A DNA stretch of 64,000 bases from Candidatus Dependentiae bacterium. GTDB lineage: Bacteria > Babelota > Babeliae > Babelales > RVW-14. This document shows, one piece after another, positions 24,264 to 33,100 of this stretch (positions are counted from its first letter, which is position 1; the number at the start of each line of letters is the position of its first letter). The stretch is taken from the NCBI GenBank assembly GCA_018266175.1, contig JAFEAY010000003.1, forward strand, positions 372,001-436,000, in the 5' to 3' direction. The position numbers were made by a program, and so were the translations under genes. The notes under the pieces are model-generated. The model made no database searches. It saw nothing but the letters and a program-made list of their open reading frames with translations, and was not told the DNA's origin.

Positions 24264-26189
24264 CTACTTAAAGGTAAAGCCAAAAGTAACATGCGCGTTA
24301 AATGTTTTTGGCACGTTCATGCCAGCAAAGGTGTACAGTAATCCTGCAACCAAGCGCGTGTTGCGATCGTATTGATAGCTGTAGTCAAGTCCGGCGGTGT
24401 GTTCTATTTGTTGAGTATTTTCAGTAAAGACTAATGGATTCCATTCTTCTGTGTTGATACCATGAACACTGTCGGAGGATTTAAAGCGGAAGTAGTAGTA
24501 AGCGTCTAAGAAGCCGCGCTGAGACAAAAAGCGTTCGATGATATTACCGATGCGCATTTGCATTTCAAAACCGGTTGTCAGTTTGAGCGTGGTGACGTTG
24601 TCACCGAAGTTTTTGAGCGTGGTATCGAAAGTATTAAAAACTTCTCCCTTAGCAGAATTCGCTGCAATTAGAACACGATCATCAAATGCAAAAAGCCCTT
24701 TTTCTACATCCGATACTTTTTTATCTCCGCCTGTAATTTCTGCTGGATTTACTATTCTCTTTGGTACTCGTTTTTCAACATGTGCAGGTGCACCAAAAAG
24801 AGCTTGTAAGAAAAGATGTGGATTCAAGAATTGACGATATGAAAAAAGAACTGAGCTGAAAAATGCAAATTCGGTATGCCCATCGTTGCCCAGTGCAGGG
24901 CTCCACAACTTACGCGTTGTACTTTCTTTTGCAAAAGGAATTTGAACCTTGGCACCAACCACCATTTTATCAAAATATGATGAGTTGATTTTTGCATGCA
25001 TGAATAAAGTCACATCTCCAAGACCCATCGCGCTGCCACCAAGTTCTTCAATGCCCTTGGCTTTAAAAAGATCTTTTATGAAAAGATCGGTATCTTGACC
25101 GTAGCGGCGCATGAAAGCGTTGGGGGAAATATCACCAGCACCAGCACCAGCATCAACAAGACCCTGTATCAAAAATGGATTAGCATTATCTTTAAATGCT
25201 TTCTCAGATAAATCAATATGAGCTCGTAAGCGATTTTTGCGGTAGACCAAAGGAAGCTGAACGCCAATAGCAAGATCGTTTCTAAACGCATAGCGTGCAA
25301 GATCAAAACGCACTGAGTACTCTTCTGCTTTACCCAAAAATTGAATTTGTTCATCAGCAAGATATTTCAAATACTGGCTTGGAGCTTGATTTGCTGCATC
25401 AGCAAATTCTTTGTGAGTTAATGAACCCTCGCTCACCAACTTACTTGCAAGCAAGACATCTTTAACTCGAATTGGTTGTTCACCAAATTCAAGAATAGTC
25501 AGATCACGATTAACACCTGATGAATCGTAAGCGTCGGTTGCATAGTTATAACTGACCGTGGTATTGAAAATGCCGCGGTTTTCAAAAAACGCTGCTGCCA
25601 CTGGCCAAGCAGGAATTTTGTATAAATCGGCATATTTTCCTGCAGCGCGGTCATGACCACGTTTTTCAGCTTGCAGATGTTCCCATTGTCCCAAAAGCAG
25701 GCGGCGATTGCTGCGCTGCTCTTTTACATTGATCAAATGATCTTTGTGTCGTTTTTCTATGGTGTGCTTAATCTTTGCAGTGCGTTCTTGTCGACGCGCA
25801 CGGCGTGCCTTGCGCTCTTCTTCTTTACGCATACGGCGATCTTCATGAGCCCATGCGTTGTGCTCTTTTTCTTCAGCTTTCTTAAGCGCTTTTTCTTGAC
25901 GTGCACGCTCACGATCGCTTCCAAAAGAGTCAACTCCTCGTCGAGACTTTTGAAAAGCCTCAACATCTTGTTCTATTGCTTTACTCTTTTTTTTCTGAAC
26001 AGAAGGTCTTGACTCCTGTTGTTGTAAATCACTTACATATTCCTGCTCTGCTTGCGCAACCAGGGTTATTTCTTCATCAGAGAGCTCTTGCTCAAATGAT
26101 CCCAATGGCTCGTCATATTCATGGCCGGCAACCAATGTTCCGCTTATAAGCAGAGCAGCCACGCTGACTTTCAACACGATTCTTTTCAT
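24264..26189 (-). CDS. Predicted outer-membrane barrel protein with a charged coiled-coil N-terminal region, 641 aa
   Basis: The signal peptide (VSVAALLISGTLVAG) is followed by a strongly charged Lys/Arg/Glu helix at about residues 55-175 (KKAEEKEHN, RKARRARRQERTAK). From about residue 190 a strand-rich domain begins (FNTTVSYNYATDAYDSSG) and runs to the end, with alternating aromatic and polar residues and a terminal FGFTFK, one residue off the usual C-terminal Phe. It lies between genes of three secreted beta-helix paralogues (15 bases after the 1317-aa gene). A role in exporting or anchoring them is possible, though only position supports that. GAGGATG precedes ATG 26189. Confidence 0.75.
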   Translation of the reverse strand: MKRIVLKVSVAALLISGTLVAGHEYDEPLGSFEQELSDEEITLVAQAEQEYVSDLQQQESRPSVQKKKSKAIEQDVEAFQKSRRGVDSFGSDRERARQEKALKKAEEKEHNAWAHEDRRMRKEEERKARRARRQERTAKIKHTIEKRHKDHLINVKEQRSNRRLLLGQWEHLQAEKRGHDRAAGKYADLYKIPAWPVAAAFFENRGIFNTTVSYNYATDAYDSSGVNRDLTILEFGEQPIRVKDVLLASKLVSEGSLTHKEFADAANQAPSQYLKYLADEQIQFLGKAEEYSVRFDLARYAFRNDLAIGVQLPLVYRKNRLRAHIDLSEKAFKDNANPFLIQGLVDAGAGAGDISPNAFMRRYGQDTDLFIKDLFKAKGIEELGGSAMGLGDVTLFMHAKINSSYFDKMVVGAKVQIPFAKESTTRKLWSPALGNDGHTEFAFFSSVLFSYRQFLNPHLFLQALFGAPAHVEKRVPKRIVNPAEITGGDKKVSDVEKGLFAFDDRVLIAANSAKGEVFNTFDTTLKNFGDNVTTLKLTTGFEMQMRIGNIIERFLSQRGFLDAYYYFRFKSSDSVHGINTEEWNPLVFTENTQQIEHTAGLDYSYQYDRNTRLVAGLLYTFAGMNVPKTFNAHVTFGFTFK

Positions 26190-26203
26190 AACATCATCCT
26201 CTT

Positions 26204-29200
26204 TTAGCTACGTGTACCATCTGGCTTAATGACAAAACTCTTGCCGCTAGCATCGCGCCCGCTAACGATAACAGAAGGCACTTGACCAGATTCTCCAAGA
26301 ATGACATCTCCATCTTTCAGCGGCACACTGATACCAAGAACAGTTCTCAATATTTTTGTTGTTCCTGATGCATTAAGAAAGAGTGTACTGTCTTTTAGAG
26401 TTGGAGATTGTTGAACAAACAACTCACACAACTCTTCACTGGTAAGTTGTTTATCATAAGAAAAAACATCTTCAACCGTACGAATATTGAAGCGACCGGT
26501 AAAGCCTCTGTAGGTACCACCAGTTTGTGATGCTGGACGTCCAACAAATTCAACTAAGCCTGATCCTGCAATTTGACCATTAACCGCACGCCATGTAAAA
26601 GTATGGCCTGTTCCAACTATAGAAGTTGTAGGGTTTAATAAATCAGGGTCAACTGCGTTGAGTCCGAGACGGAACATTCCATCATTAAAGAAGGAACCAC
26701 CGTTACCAAAACTCAAGATTTGCAAGTTACCACGTTTGAGTGTCGATTGAGGATTTGGTCCAAGAACAGCAGGGCCTTGAGCATTAATTTCAAGAACACC
26801 TTTTCTGCCAATGAATAAGCGACCACAATCTTCAAAGACAAGTGCTTCGGTTCCACCATGGAAACCAAGTCGTGCGGGACCGCCACCAATCACACCGCTT
26901 TCATCATCAATTCGTACTTCGCTGCAACCATTAACACAGAACTTGATGTCATCTTGTTTGACATCGTTTCCAATGGCAAGAAGTGATGGCTTATTAAGCA
27001 CAAGCTTTGATGCATTAAAGAATCCAATAAAGCCAATTCCGCCTATTTGTGCGGTAGCACCATGTTCAAGTGTTAAAAGAGCGCCATTATCAAAGATGAG
27101 CCGTGGTCGCTGAAGAATTGTTTGATCTTGGAATACCCTTGTAGGAATTACTCCATCATCACCTTTAAGAATTGAGCAGTCTGGTTTTCCGACAGGAATA
27201 ATCTCTGCTTGCACCGTTCCACCAAAAGTGAAGCCCGCACCATCAGCAAAAATTACCTCCCCGGCACCTTCAAAACGCAATTCACATCCCTCAGGCAATC
27301 CCAAACTCGCATCTTTAGGAAGATGAATGGTAGGTATTATTGCTTGGTCACCACTGTTTTCAAACTCAATAGTAAGTTCACTGTTCTTTTCAAAACAGAA
27401 GCCCTCACTCAAAACCATGTTATGCGTTACCTTAAGCCTGTTGTCTTTACCTCGAATATTCATAAAGTGGCTTGGGCCAAACGTAACATTTTGCGTCCCT
27501 TGATTAACAAAAGAGTTTCCTTCAAGCGTAATATTTGTAGGAGCTGTACCAAGGGTAAAGTTAGTTATGCCACCATTGCGAAGGCGCACATTACCAACAA
27601 CACTCGATGAGGCATCAAATGTTGCATTTTCATACGTTTGATCAAAACTTGCTGGAATATTTGGGCAAGCAACAACTGTATTGCGTGGAGTTTGTTTTTG
27701 TTGTTTTCCTGCAGGCTTACGAATATCAACATGATCTGCTGTTTCATGATCATCTGGGAGCTTAAGCGCTTGGTCATCTACATTTGATGCTTCGCTCTTA
27801 AGGGTCTGTTCAAGCAACTCATCAAGTTCACGTTTTTTTCGACGACCATTTTGTTTCTTTTTACCAAGAGGTCGAAGATTTTCAGCGGTTAACTGATCGA
27901 GTATCGCTTGTTCATTTTCCTGGAACATCTCTCGTTCACGTTCGCGAGCAAGATGAAGAGCTGTTACCGGAACTTTACCATAAAATGCTCTGTTCAGCGG
28001 CGAACGAATGAAGCTTGGGTCAATCTTCTGACCAAATAACTCAATTGCTTCAAGCCTAAATTCGGTCGAAGACTGCTTAATTGGGTTATCCAAAATTTCA
28101 AGTCGTTTACAATTGATCAGCGATTGATCATCTACAATAAAGGCATTTCCATGTATGTTACGCACCGAGATTGATAGATCATCAAAGAAGACGCCTGCAA
28201 CTCCCAATTCAGAAGTAACAAACAAACCTGGATTTCCAGATAAGACCACTAATGGGTTGCCCGAGGTAACACCAGGTCTTTCAACAACTGGATCAGTGAA
28301 TGCACTCTTAATATGTAACGCATTGCATGGGCAATCGCCAAAGAGTATTGATCCTGAAATTCTCAAACTATCTTTGAGAAGAACCATGTCGTTATCGACT
28401 GTTTCTACAACAAAGTTCATGTCGGTATCAACATCAATATCAACAGCCGCTTCACCACTTAAAGCTATTGCTCCTGCAATTTCTGAATCAAGATGAGTGA
28501 TTGCACCAAGACCATTAAGCTCCACTGATTGAAGAAGCAAGGTATTATCTTGCAAATCAAGCAATGTTGCTAATGCTGGATTAATCGATCTGAAGGAAAT
28601 TTTCTTACGTCCTGAGAGGCCTCGTAAGGTGAAAATGTTAAATCCTGTCTCATCAACTAATTTAATAAAGTTTGTTGAGAAGGTAACGTTTTCACTAAAT
28701 TCCCAGGCAACAGAGTGTTCAATGTTAACACGAGCACCTGTTCTGAAATCGAAAGTTGTATCGTTAATGCGAGAGAAATTAATATTTCTCAGACAGAGCG
28801 TTACATTTTCTGAAATAATAAATTGTGGTTTCTTGGTATTTGCAAAGTAAATGGTTTGACCACATCCATCAAGGCAGATGTTTGCATCAATTCTAATAAC
28901 CTGATTACATGCAACAAATATGCTATTATTTAATGTCACTGTTGTGGTAATTGGACCAGAGAAAAGACAGCTATCACTACCAAGGACTGCAACTAATGAT
29001 TTATCTGCGATTTCTTTAATAGTTCCTGTTCCAAGCAACTCCAATGTTCCACCGGAAATATTGGCAAGAACGTTTGAGTTATTCCAAATATGGCTAATAA
29101 ATACTGGTAACGGCGGACGTAAAGCACCCAAAGCACCGCAATCCTGATTTGGCACATCAAGCCAAAGCGTTGTGCGGTCAACCGTTAATTTTGCTTGTTG

Positions 29201-30157
29201 ATCAAAAATAAGATCATTTTCTTTAAGAACAAATGTTGTTACACCGTCAACGTAAATGCCACCAGTTGTAAAATTATAGGTGGTATCAAATTCAAAGAAA
29301 ACATTTGAGGTACGAATAGATGCGGTTGGTCCACCAAGAACAATTTGACCTAACGAACCATTTCCCAATCCTCTAATATAGAGATCGTTAATATAAAGAA
29401 GACTGTCATTTGGAACAACAAGTTGACCACCCTGAGAAAGATCAAGAACTGCACCGTTTCCTTGTAAGTTATTCGTTCCAAGGAAAGTCCATCGACCACT
29501 AAGTGCAACACTTCCAGTCAAGTTCATATCAGTTGCTGAATCAAAGTGAAGTGATGATGACCATGGTTTTGAATAAAAGCCACCAAGACCAAGCGTGCGA
29601 CGATTGAGCTTTATAGTCCCTGGACCATTAAGCTGTGTATCATCCGCTAAATCTAAATCATCATCAAGCTTAAGGATACCACCTGTTAAGTTAATATCAT
29701 TATTAAGCTTATTTTGAATTGCAATGGTAAGTGTTGTCGTTGAATCATTAAGATTGATTGGGTTTGCAAAAAGAGGCTGACCCTCTAAGCGATTATCGGC
29801 TCCAAACACGGTCAACTGATGAATAACAGTTCCCGGTTCAACTTTGAAACGTCCGTTGCCACGAAGCTCGAGGCTGTCATTTCCTGTTGGCACGTACGTT
29901 GCAGTCATGATTACTTCAGTGCCATTATTTTCAAGAATCCCATCAGAGAAGAGAAAATCATTCCCTTCTACGGATGCTCCTTGCTTGGTTACTAAAGTAC
30001 CATCAACTTCAAAGTTTGATGACGACACATTAAGGCGACCCTTGTTCCCTACTTTGAGGGCGGCATCTCGACTGCTAAAATTTATTCGGCAGAATACCGA
30101 ATCTACTGAACTCAGCAAAGTGCCAAAGAGTACAAGCGTATGTAACGCTCTCTTCAT
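26204..30157 (-). CDS. Giant secreted beta-helix-type protein, 1317 aa, first gene of its operon
   Basis: A signal peptide (LHTLVLFGTLLSSVDSVF) is followed by two beta-helix-like regions. The N-terminal one (about residues 25-720) is homologous to the two downstream paralogues (LNNDINLTGGILKLDDDLDL, SGRWTFLGTNNLQGNG). Residues of about 735-830 form a charged linker (REREREMFQENEQ, GRRKKRELDELL). A second beta-helix part runs to the end (GNVRLRNGGITNFTLG). The polybasic RRKKR in the linker could be a processing site (inference). AAGGAAGGGAG precedes the ATG, and the promoter and possible operator are at 30281-30319. It starts the four-gene operon that ends at 18312. Confidence 0.8.
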   Translation of the reverse strand: MKRALHTLVLFGTLLSSVDSVFCRINFSSRDAALKVGNKGRLNVSSSNFEVDGTLVTKQGASVEGNDFLFSDGILENNGTEVIMTATYVPTGNDSLELRGNGRFKVEPGTVIHQLTVFGADNRLEGQPLFANPINLNDSTTTLTIAIQNKLNNDINLTGGILKLDDDLDLADDTQLNGPGTIKLNRRTLGLGGFYSKPWSSSLHFDSATDMNLTGSVALSGRWTFLGTNNLQGNGAVLDLSQGGQLVVPNDSLLYINDLYIRGLGNGSLGQIVLGGPTASIRTSNVFFEFDTTYNFTTGGIYVDGVTTFVLKENDLIFDQQAKLTVDRTTLWLDVPNQDCGALGALRPPLPVFISHIWNNSNVLANISGGTLELLGTGTIKEIADKSLVAVLGSDSCLFSGPITTTVTLNNSIFVACNQVIRIDANICLDGCGQTIYFANTKKPQFIISENVTLCLRNINFSRINDTTFDFRTGARVNIEHSVAWEFSENVTFSTNFIKLVDETGFNIFTLRGLSGRKKISFRSINPALATLLDLQDNTLLLQSVELNGLGAITHLDSEIAGAIALSGEAAVDIDVDTDMNFVVETVDNDMVLLKDSLRISGSILFGDCPCNALHIKSAFTDPVVERPGVTSGNPLVVLSGNPGLFVTSELGVAGVFFDDLSISVRNIHGNAFIVDDQSLINCKRLEILDNPIKQSSTEFRLEAIELFGQKIDPSFIRSPLNRAFYGKVPVTALHLAREREREMFQENEQAILDQLTAENLRPLGKKKQNGRRKKRELDELLEQTLKSEASNVDDQALKLPDDHETADHVDIRKPAGKQQKQTPRNTVVACPNIPASFDQTYENATFDASSSVVGNVRLRNGGITNFTLGTAPTNITLEGNSFVNQGTQNVTFGPSHFMNIRGKDNRLKVTHNMVLSEGFCFEKNSELTIEFENSGDQAIIPTIHLPKDASLGLPEGCELRFEGAGEVIFADGAGFTFGGTVQAEIIPVGKPDCSILKGDDGVIPTRVFQDQTILQRPRLIFDNGALLTLEHGATAQIGGIGFIGFFNASKLVLNKPSLLAIGNDVKQDDIKFCVNGCSEVRIDDESGVIGGGPARLGFHGGTEALVFEDCGRLFIGRKGVLEINAQGPAVLGPNPQSTLKRGNLQILSFGNGGSFFNDGMFRLGLNAVDPDLLNPTTSIVGTGHTFTWRAVNGQIAGSGLVEFVGRPASQTGGTYRGFTGRFNIRTVEDVFSYDKQLTSEELCELFVQQSPTLKDSTLFLNASGTTKILRTVLGISVPLKDGDVILGESGQVPSVIVSGRDASGKSFVIKPDGTRS

Positions 30158-30225
30158 TCTACTCCCTTCCTTTTTTTCAGGCAGTAATTTACTACGTACC
30201 TTTACTCTCCTTTATCTTTCAGCAC

Positions 30226-30256
30226 AGGCAGCTTCTTTCCAAAAAAAGAAGTGCCT
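30226..30256 (-). other. Hairpin in the leader of the beta-helix operon
   Basis: Arms aggca/tgcct and cttcttt/aaagaag pair as a 12-bp stem with one bulged base and a 7-base loop, within the roughly 115-base untranslated leader between promoter and ATG 30157. No T-run follows on the minus strand. It may stabilise the messenger or regulate it. Confidence 0.35.
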
Positions 30257-30280
30257 TTCTCCTCATAATGCTGAACTTTG

Positions 30281-30309
30281 ATTCTAGTCACCGCTTTTAT
30301 CTTTGTAAA
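30281..30309 (-). promoter_or_regulatory. Promoter of the beta-helix/barrel operon
   Basis: Minus strand: -35 TTTACA, exactly 17 bases, -10 TAGAAT. The start of transcription is expected near 30274. It is the only good promoter in the gap between ldh and the 1317-aa gene and is overlapped by the palindrome at 30302-30319. Confidence 0.72.
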
Positions 30310-30319
30310 GATTTACAAA
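30302..30319. promoter_or_regulatory. Palindrome overlapping a -35 box, possible operator
   Basis: TTTGTAAA-GA-TTTACAAA is a perfect 8+8 inverted repeat with a 2-base centre, and the promoter's -35 hexamer lies inside it. This size and position suit a dimeric repressor or activator site. No regulator gene is adjacent, so the binding protein is unknown. Confidence 0.4.
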
Positions 30320-30378
30320 AATTTTATCTAGATTCTGATTGCTTTTTATCATATTCTTTTTTCTTATATTTTTTTTCT

Positions 30379-31338
30379 TCATTGAATCAGAGCCATGGCT
30401 GCATCAATTTCGCTTTTTACTTTATATGCAGAAGCTTTAAAAAATTTTTGCTCTTGTTCATCCAAGTCAATTTCTAATCGCTGACAAATTCCACCACGAC
30501 GAACAATAGTCGGAACACTCAAAAAAACATCTTGCACTCCCGCATAATGGTCTAGATAGGTTGAAACCGTAAAAGCGCGTGATTGATCACGCAAAATTGC
30601 TTTAACAATTTTACAAACGACAAGAGCAATAGCGTAACTTGTCGAACCTTTTTTTGAAATAATTTCATACGCGGCGCTTTTTGTTTTTTCATACAAATTG
30701 GTAAGACTTTCTAAAGAATATCCAGGCAATTGGTCAAGCTGTACGCCTGCAATTTGAGCGCGACTCCACCATACAAATTCTGAATCACCATGCTCACCCA
30801 AAATTGAAGCGGTGATATCTTTTGGGCTTATACTAAAATATTGCCCCATTAAATATCGTAATCGAGCTGTATCAAGAACTGTTCCTGTGCCAAATACTTG
30901 GCATGGTGAAAGTCCTGAAAGTTTCCAAGTAACATAAGTCAGAACATCCAGAGGATTAGTAACAACCAGCAATATTGCCTGATCATTATACCTAACTATT
31001 TCTGGGATGATTTTTTTGAAGAGCTTTGTATTTGCTTCAAGTAAATCGGTTCGTGTTTGATGAGGTGCTTGCGCCATCCCCGCAGAAATTACAATAACTG
31101 CGGCGTCTTTAACAAGCTCAAAAGAATCACTTGCGGTGATAGTAGTCTGCTGAGTGAACTGCATACAATGAGCAAGATCTAACGCCTCACCTTCAACTTT
31201 ATTTTTATTGATATCAATGAGTGCAATTTCAGAAGCTACCCCATCAAGCATAAGCGCATATGCTGTTGTGCTTCCAACAAATCCCGCACCAATAATAGCA
31301 ACTTTTGTTGATGGCCGACATGGACTTTTACACTGCAT
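30379..31338 (-). CDS. ldh: L-lactate dehydrogenase
   Basis: Interconverts pyruvate and lactate with NADH/NAD+, regenerating NAD+ in fermentation. Visible features are the Rossmann GAGFVGST (17-24) and Asp42 of NAD binding. In the substrate loop GMAQAPHQTR, Gln90 occupies the position that is Gln in lactate and Arg in malate dehydrogenases; Arg96 follows. Further on are NPLDVLTY, GTGTVLDTARLR (Asp156, Arg159), the catalytic His183 in GEHGDSEF, and KGSTSYAIA. The 319-residue length is normal. AGGAGGG precedes the ATG. A possible promoter is at 31414-31441, and the gene stands alone between the ribosomal operon terminator and the beta-helix operon. Confidence 0.93.
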   Translation of the reverse strand: MQCKSPCRPSTKVAIIGAGFVGSTTAYALMLDGVASEIALIDINKNKVEGEALDLAHCMQFTQQTTITASDSFELVKDAAVIVISAGMAQAPHQTRTDLLEANTKLFKKIIPEIVRYNDQAILLVVTNPLDVLTYVTWKLSGLSPCQVFGTGTVLDTARLRYLMGQYFSISPKDITASILGEHGDSEFVWWSRAQIAGVQLDQLPGYSLESLTNLYEKTKSAAYEIISKKGSTSYAIALVVCKIVKAILRDQSRAFTVSTYLDHYAGVQDVFLSVPTIVRRGGICQRLEIDLDEQEQKFFKASAYKVKSEIDAAMALIQ

Positions 31339-31413
31339 ACAGACGCTCCCTCCTACGATACTATTCTTAACAAGTCCCTTTACGCATATTAAACATAAAG
31401 AAAATCAAGCGAT

Positions 31414-31441
31414 CTAATATTTTAAGCAATATAATTATCAA
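31414..31441 (-). promoter_or_regulatory. Possible ldh promoter
   Basis: Minus strand: -35 TTGATA, 16 bases, -10 TATTAG. It is located about 75-100 bases upstream of the ldh ATG and downstream of the ribosomal operon terminator. The surrounding DNA is very AT-rich, so the match is only moderately significant. Confidence 0.42.
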
Positions 31442-31551
31442 ATCTATTTTTTATAATTAGGAAGAGTCTACTGAATGAAATAAAAAATATTCAACAGAAT
31501 GAATACGATAGCCCAGAAAAGGCCCAGGGATGAGGCTTATACAAAAAATAA

Positions 31552-31579
31552 ATGCACCACAGTGTAACCTGTGGTGCAT
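31552..31579 (-). terminator. Terminator of the ribosomal superoperon
   Basis: A perfect 11-bp stem (31552-31562 and 31569-31579) with a 6-base loop, followed on the minus strand by TTATTTTTTG. It lies about 40 bases after the rplQ stop. Confidence 0.92.
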
Positions 31580-31617
31580 ACTTTTCACGTTGGAAAAATG
31601 ATATCTTTATTAAGAGA

Positions 31618-31974
31618 TCAAACCCATTCAAGACGTGCAATTGGCGCAGTATCGCTCTCGCGTCTGCCAAGTGGAATTACTCGAGTGTAACCACCTGGGC
31701 GGTCGATGTATCGAGGAGCAATTTCCTTGATCATCTTGACTACCGCTGTGCTGCTGTAAGGCAACATGCTTTTAACACGACGAATGGTATTGAAATCATA
31801 TCCCTTACGGGAGATGGTAACAATTTTTTCAACAATTTTTTGAACTTCTTTAACGCGAGGCTTTGTTGTTTGCAAAGAACCATAGTTAATCAAATGAATA
31901 ACTTGGTTTCTCAACAAAGCTTTTCGATGAGCTGATTTAAGATTTAATTTTTTTCGTCCATTTTGATGCATCAT
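31618..31974 (-). CDS. rplQ: 50S ribosomal protein L17
   Basis: Large-subunit protein near the exit-tunnel side of the ribosome. The family start (NGRKKLNLKSAHRKALLRN) and the downstream block RVKEVQKIVEKIVTISRKG are clear; 118 residues is normal. ATG 31974 overlaps the rpoA stop as ATGA, so translation is coupled. It is the last gene of the operon, in the usual rpoA-rplQ order. Confidence 0.95.
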   Translation of the reverse strand: MMHQNGRKKLNLKSAHRKALLRNQVIHLINYGSLQTTKPRVKEVQKIVEKIVTISRKGYDFNTIRRVKSMLPYSSTAVVKMIKEIAPRYIDRPGGYTRVIPLGRRESDTAPIARLEWV

Positions 31975-33026
31975 TTGGCACCGCCTTCTTGTTCTTTAAT
32001 AGCTTTCTTGAGGTCTAATTCTTTTACATTCATACCAAGATGTAAACCAAACGCCGACAAAATCTCTTTTACCTCACGCAATGATTTGCGACCAAAGTTT
32101 TTAATTTTGAGCACATCTTCATCAGTCAAATTGACTAAGTCGATAACACGCTTGATTCCTGCTCCAATTAAACAATTGTGAGCACGAACTGAAAATTCAA
32201 GCTCATCAATTGGCTTGAGGAAAAGATCAACCGGAAGACCTCTGGTTGGACCTTCAACATCAACTTTGCTCTCTCCTGCAACGCCCTCTTCTTGGCTTTG
32301 TGAAATTTCATTAAATGGAATCTCTTTTGCCTCCAAGAAATGCTCAAGCTGCGTTCGAAGCACTGAAGTGCCGTAGTGAATGACATCGCGAGGATCAGCA
32401 GCACCATTAGTAAAAACTTTAAATGTTAGCTTATCATAATCAATTTCTTGACCAACACGTGTTTTTTCAATGCGATATTCAACACGTTTAACCGGTGAAA
32501 ACATCGCATCCATGTAGATACGTCCATCAGGTTGAAGAGACTTGCCATGCGGCCACTGAGCAGCAACATATCCACGCCCCATCTCAACTGAAAACTCAAT
32601 TTCAAGATCACCATCAACCGCCAAATGAGCGATCACATGATCTTTATTAATAAGTTCAAGATGATCATCTGCTGTAATATCTGACACACGAGCAACACCC
32701 TCACCCTTAAGGTTGAGGTGCATTTTGCCGGGGAGCCCGGTTGAATTTTTAATAACGATTTCTTTGATGTTCAGCAATACTTGCAGCGTGTCTTCGATAA
32801 CACCCTTGATGGTTGAAAATTCGTTGTTTACACCTTTAATAATAACAGATGTTACAGATGCACCTTCAATCGAAGACAAAATAACCCGTCGTAATGCGTT
32901 ACCAAGAGTGATCCCATAGCCTGGTTCAAGTGGCCCAACGATCAACTCTCCTTCAGTATCAGACGATACCTTCTTATCCCAACTTAACTTCGGAAGTATC
33001 AACGGCTTATAATTCATCTTCTGCAT
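31971..33026 (-). CDS. rpoA: DNA-directed RNA polymerase subunit alpha
   Basis: The alpha dimer nucleates RNA polymerase assembly, and its C-terminal domain contacts UP elements and activators. The N-terminal domain shows FIVGPLEPGYG-type sequence (GPLEPGYGITLGNALRRVIL) and VIEDTLQVLLNIKEI. The C-terminal domain shows LEFSVRAHNCL, IGDLV-like RVIDLVNLTDEDVLKIKNFG and KSLREVKEIL. 351 residues is slightly long; the linker between the domains contains an acidic stretch (SQSQEEGVAGESKVDVEG). Start at ATG 33026 or, three codons later, 33017. Confidence 0.96.
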   Translation of the reverse strand: MQKMNYKPLILPKLSWDKKVSSDTEGELIVGPLEPGYGITLGNALRRVILSSIEGASVTSVIIKGVNNEFSTIKGVIEDTLQVLLNIKEIVIKNSTGLPGKMHLNLKGEGVARVSDITADDHLELINKDHVIAHLAVDGDLEIEFSVEMGRGYVAAQWPHGKSLQPDGRIYMDAMFSPVKRVEYRIEKTRVGQEIDYDKLTFKVFTNGAADPRDVIHYGTSVLRTQLEHFLEAKEIPFNEISQSQEEGVAGESKVDVEGPTRGLPVDLFLKPIDELEFSVRAHNCLIGAGIKRVIDLVNLTDEDVLKIKNFGRKSLREVKEILSAFGLHLGMNVKELDLKKAIKEQEGGAK

Positions 33027-33063
33027 CCATCATTAAAAACAACAATCATTACCATGTACCACA

Positions 33064-33090
33064 CGAATATGAGCATATAACATTCATATT
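33064..33090 (-). other. AT-rich hairpin between rpsD and rpoA
   Basis: 8-bp arms (gaatatga 33064-33071, tcatattc 33083-33090) and an 11-base loop in the 74-base rpsD-rpoA spacer, with no T-run after it. It could tune expression or mark a processing site. Weak evidence. Confidence 0.25.
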
Positions 33091-33100
33091 CATCATGCTG

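Noticed and set aside
30219-30266. 15-residue leader peptide frame in the beta-helix operon leader
   Set aside because: No Shine-Dalgarno sequence, no regulatory codon run and no clear alternative terminator; chance is more likely.
30379-31338. Malate dehydrogenase
   Set aside because: The substrate-loop position is Gln, not Arg, and GEHGDSEF and KGST motifs fit L-lactate dehydrogenase.
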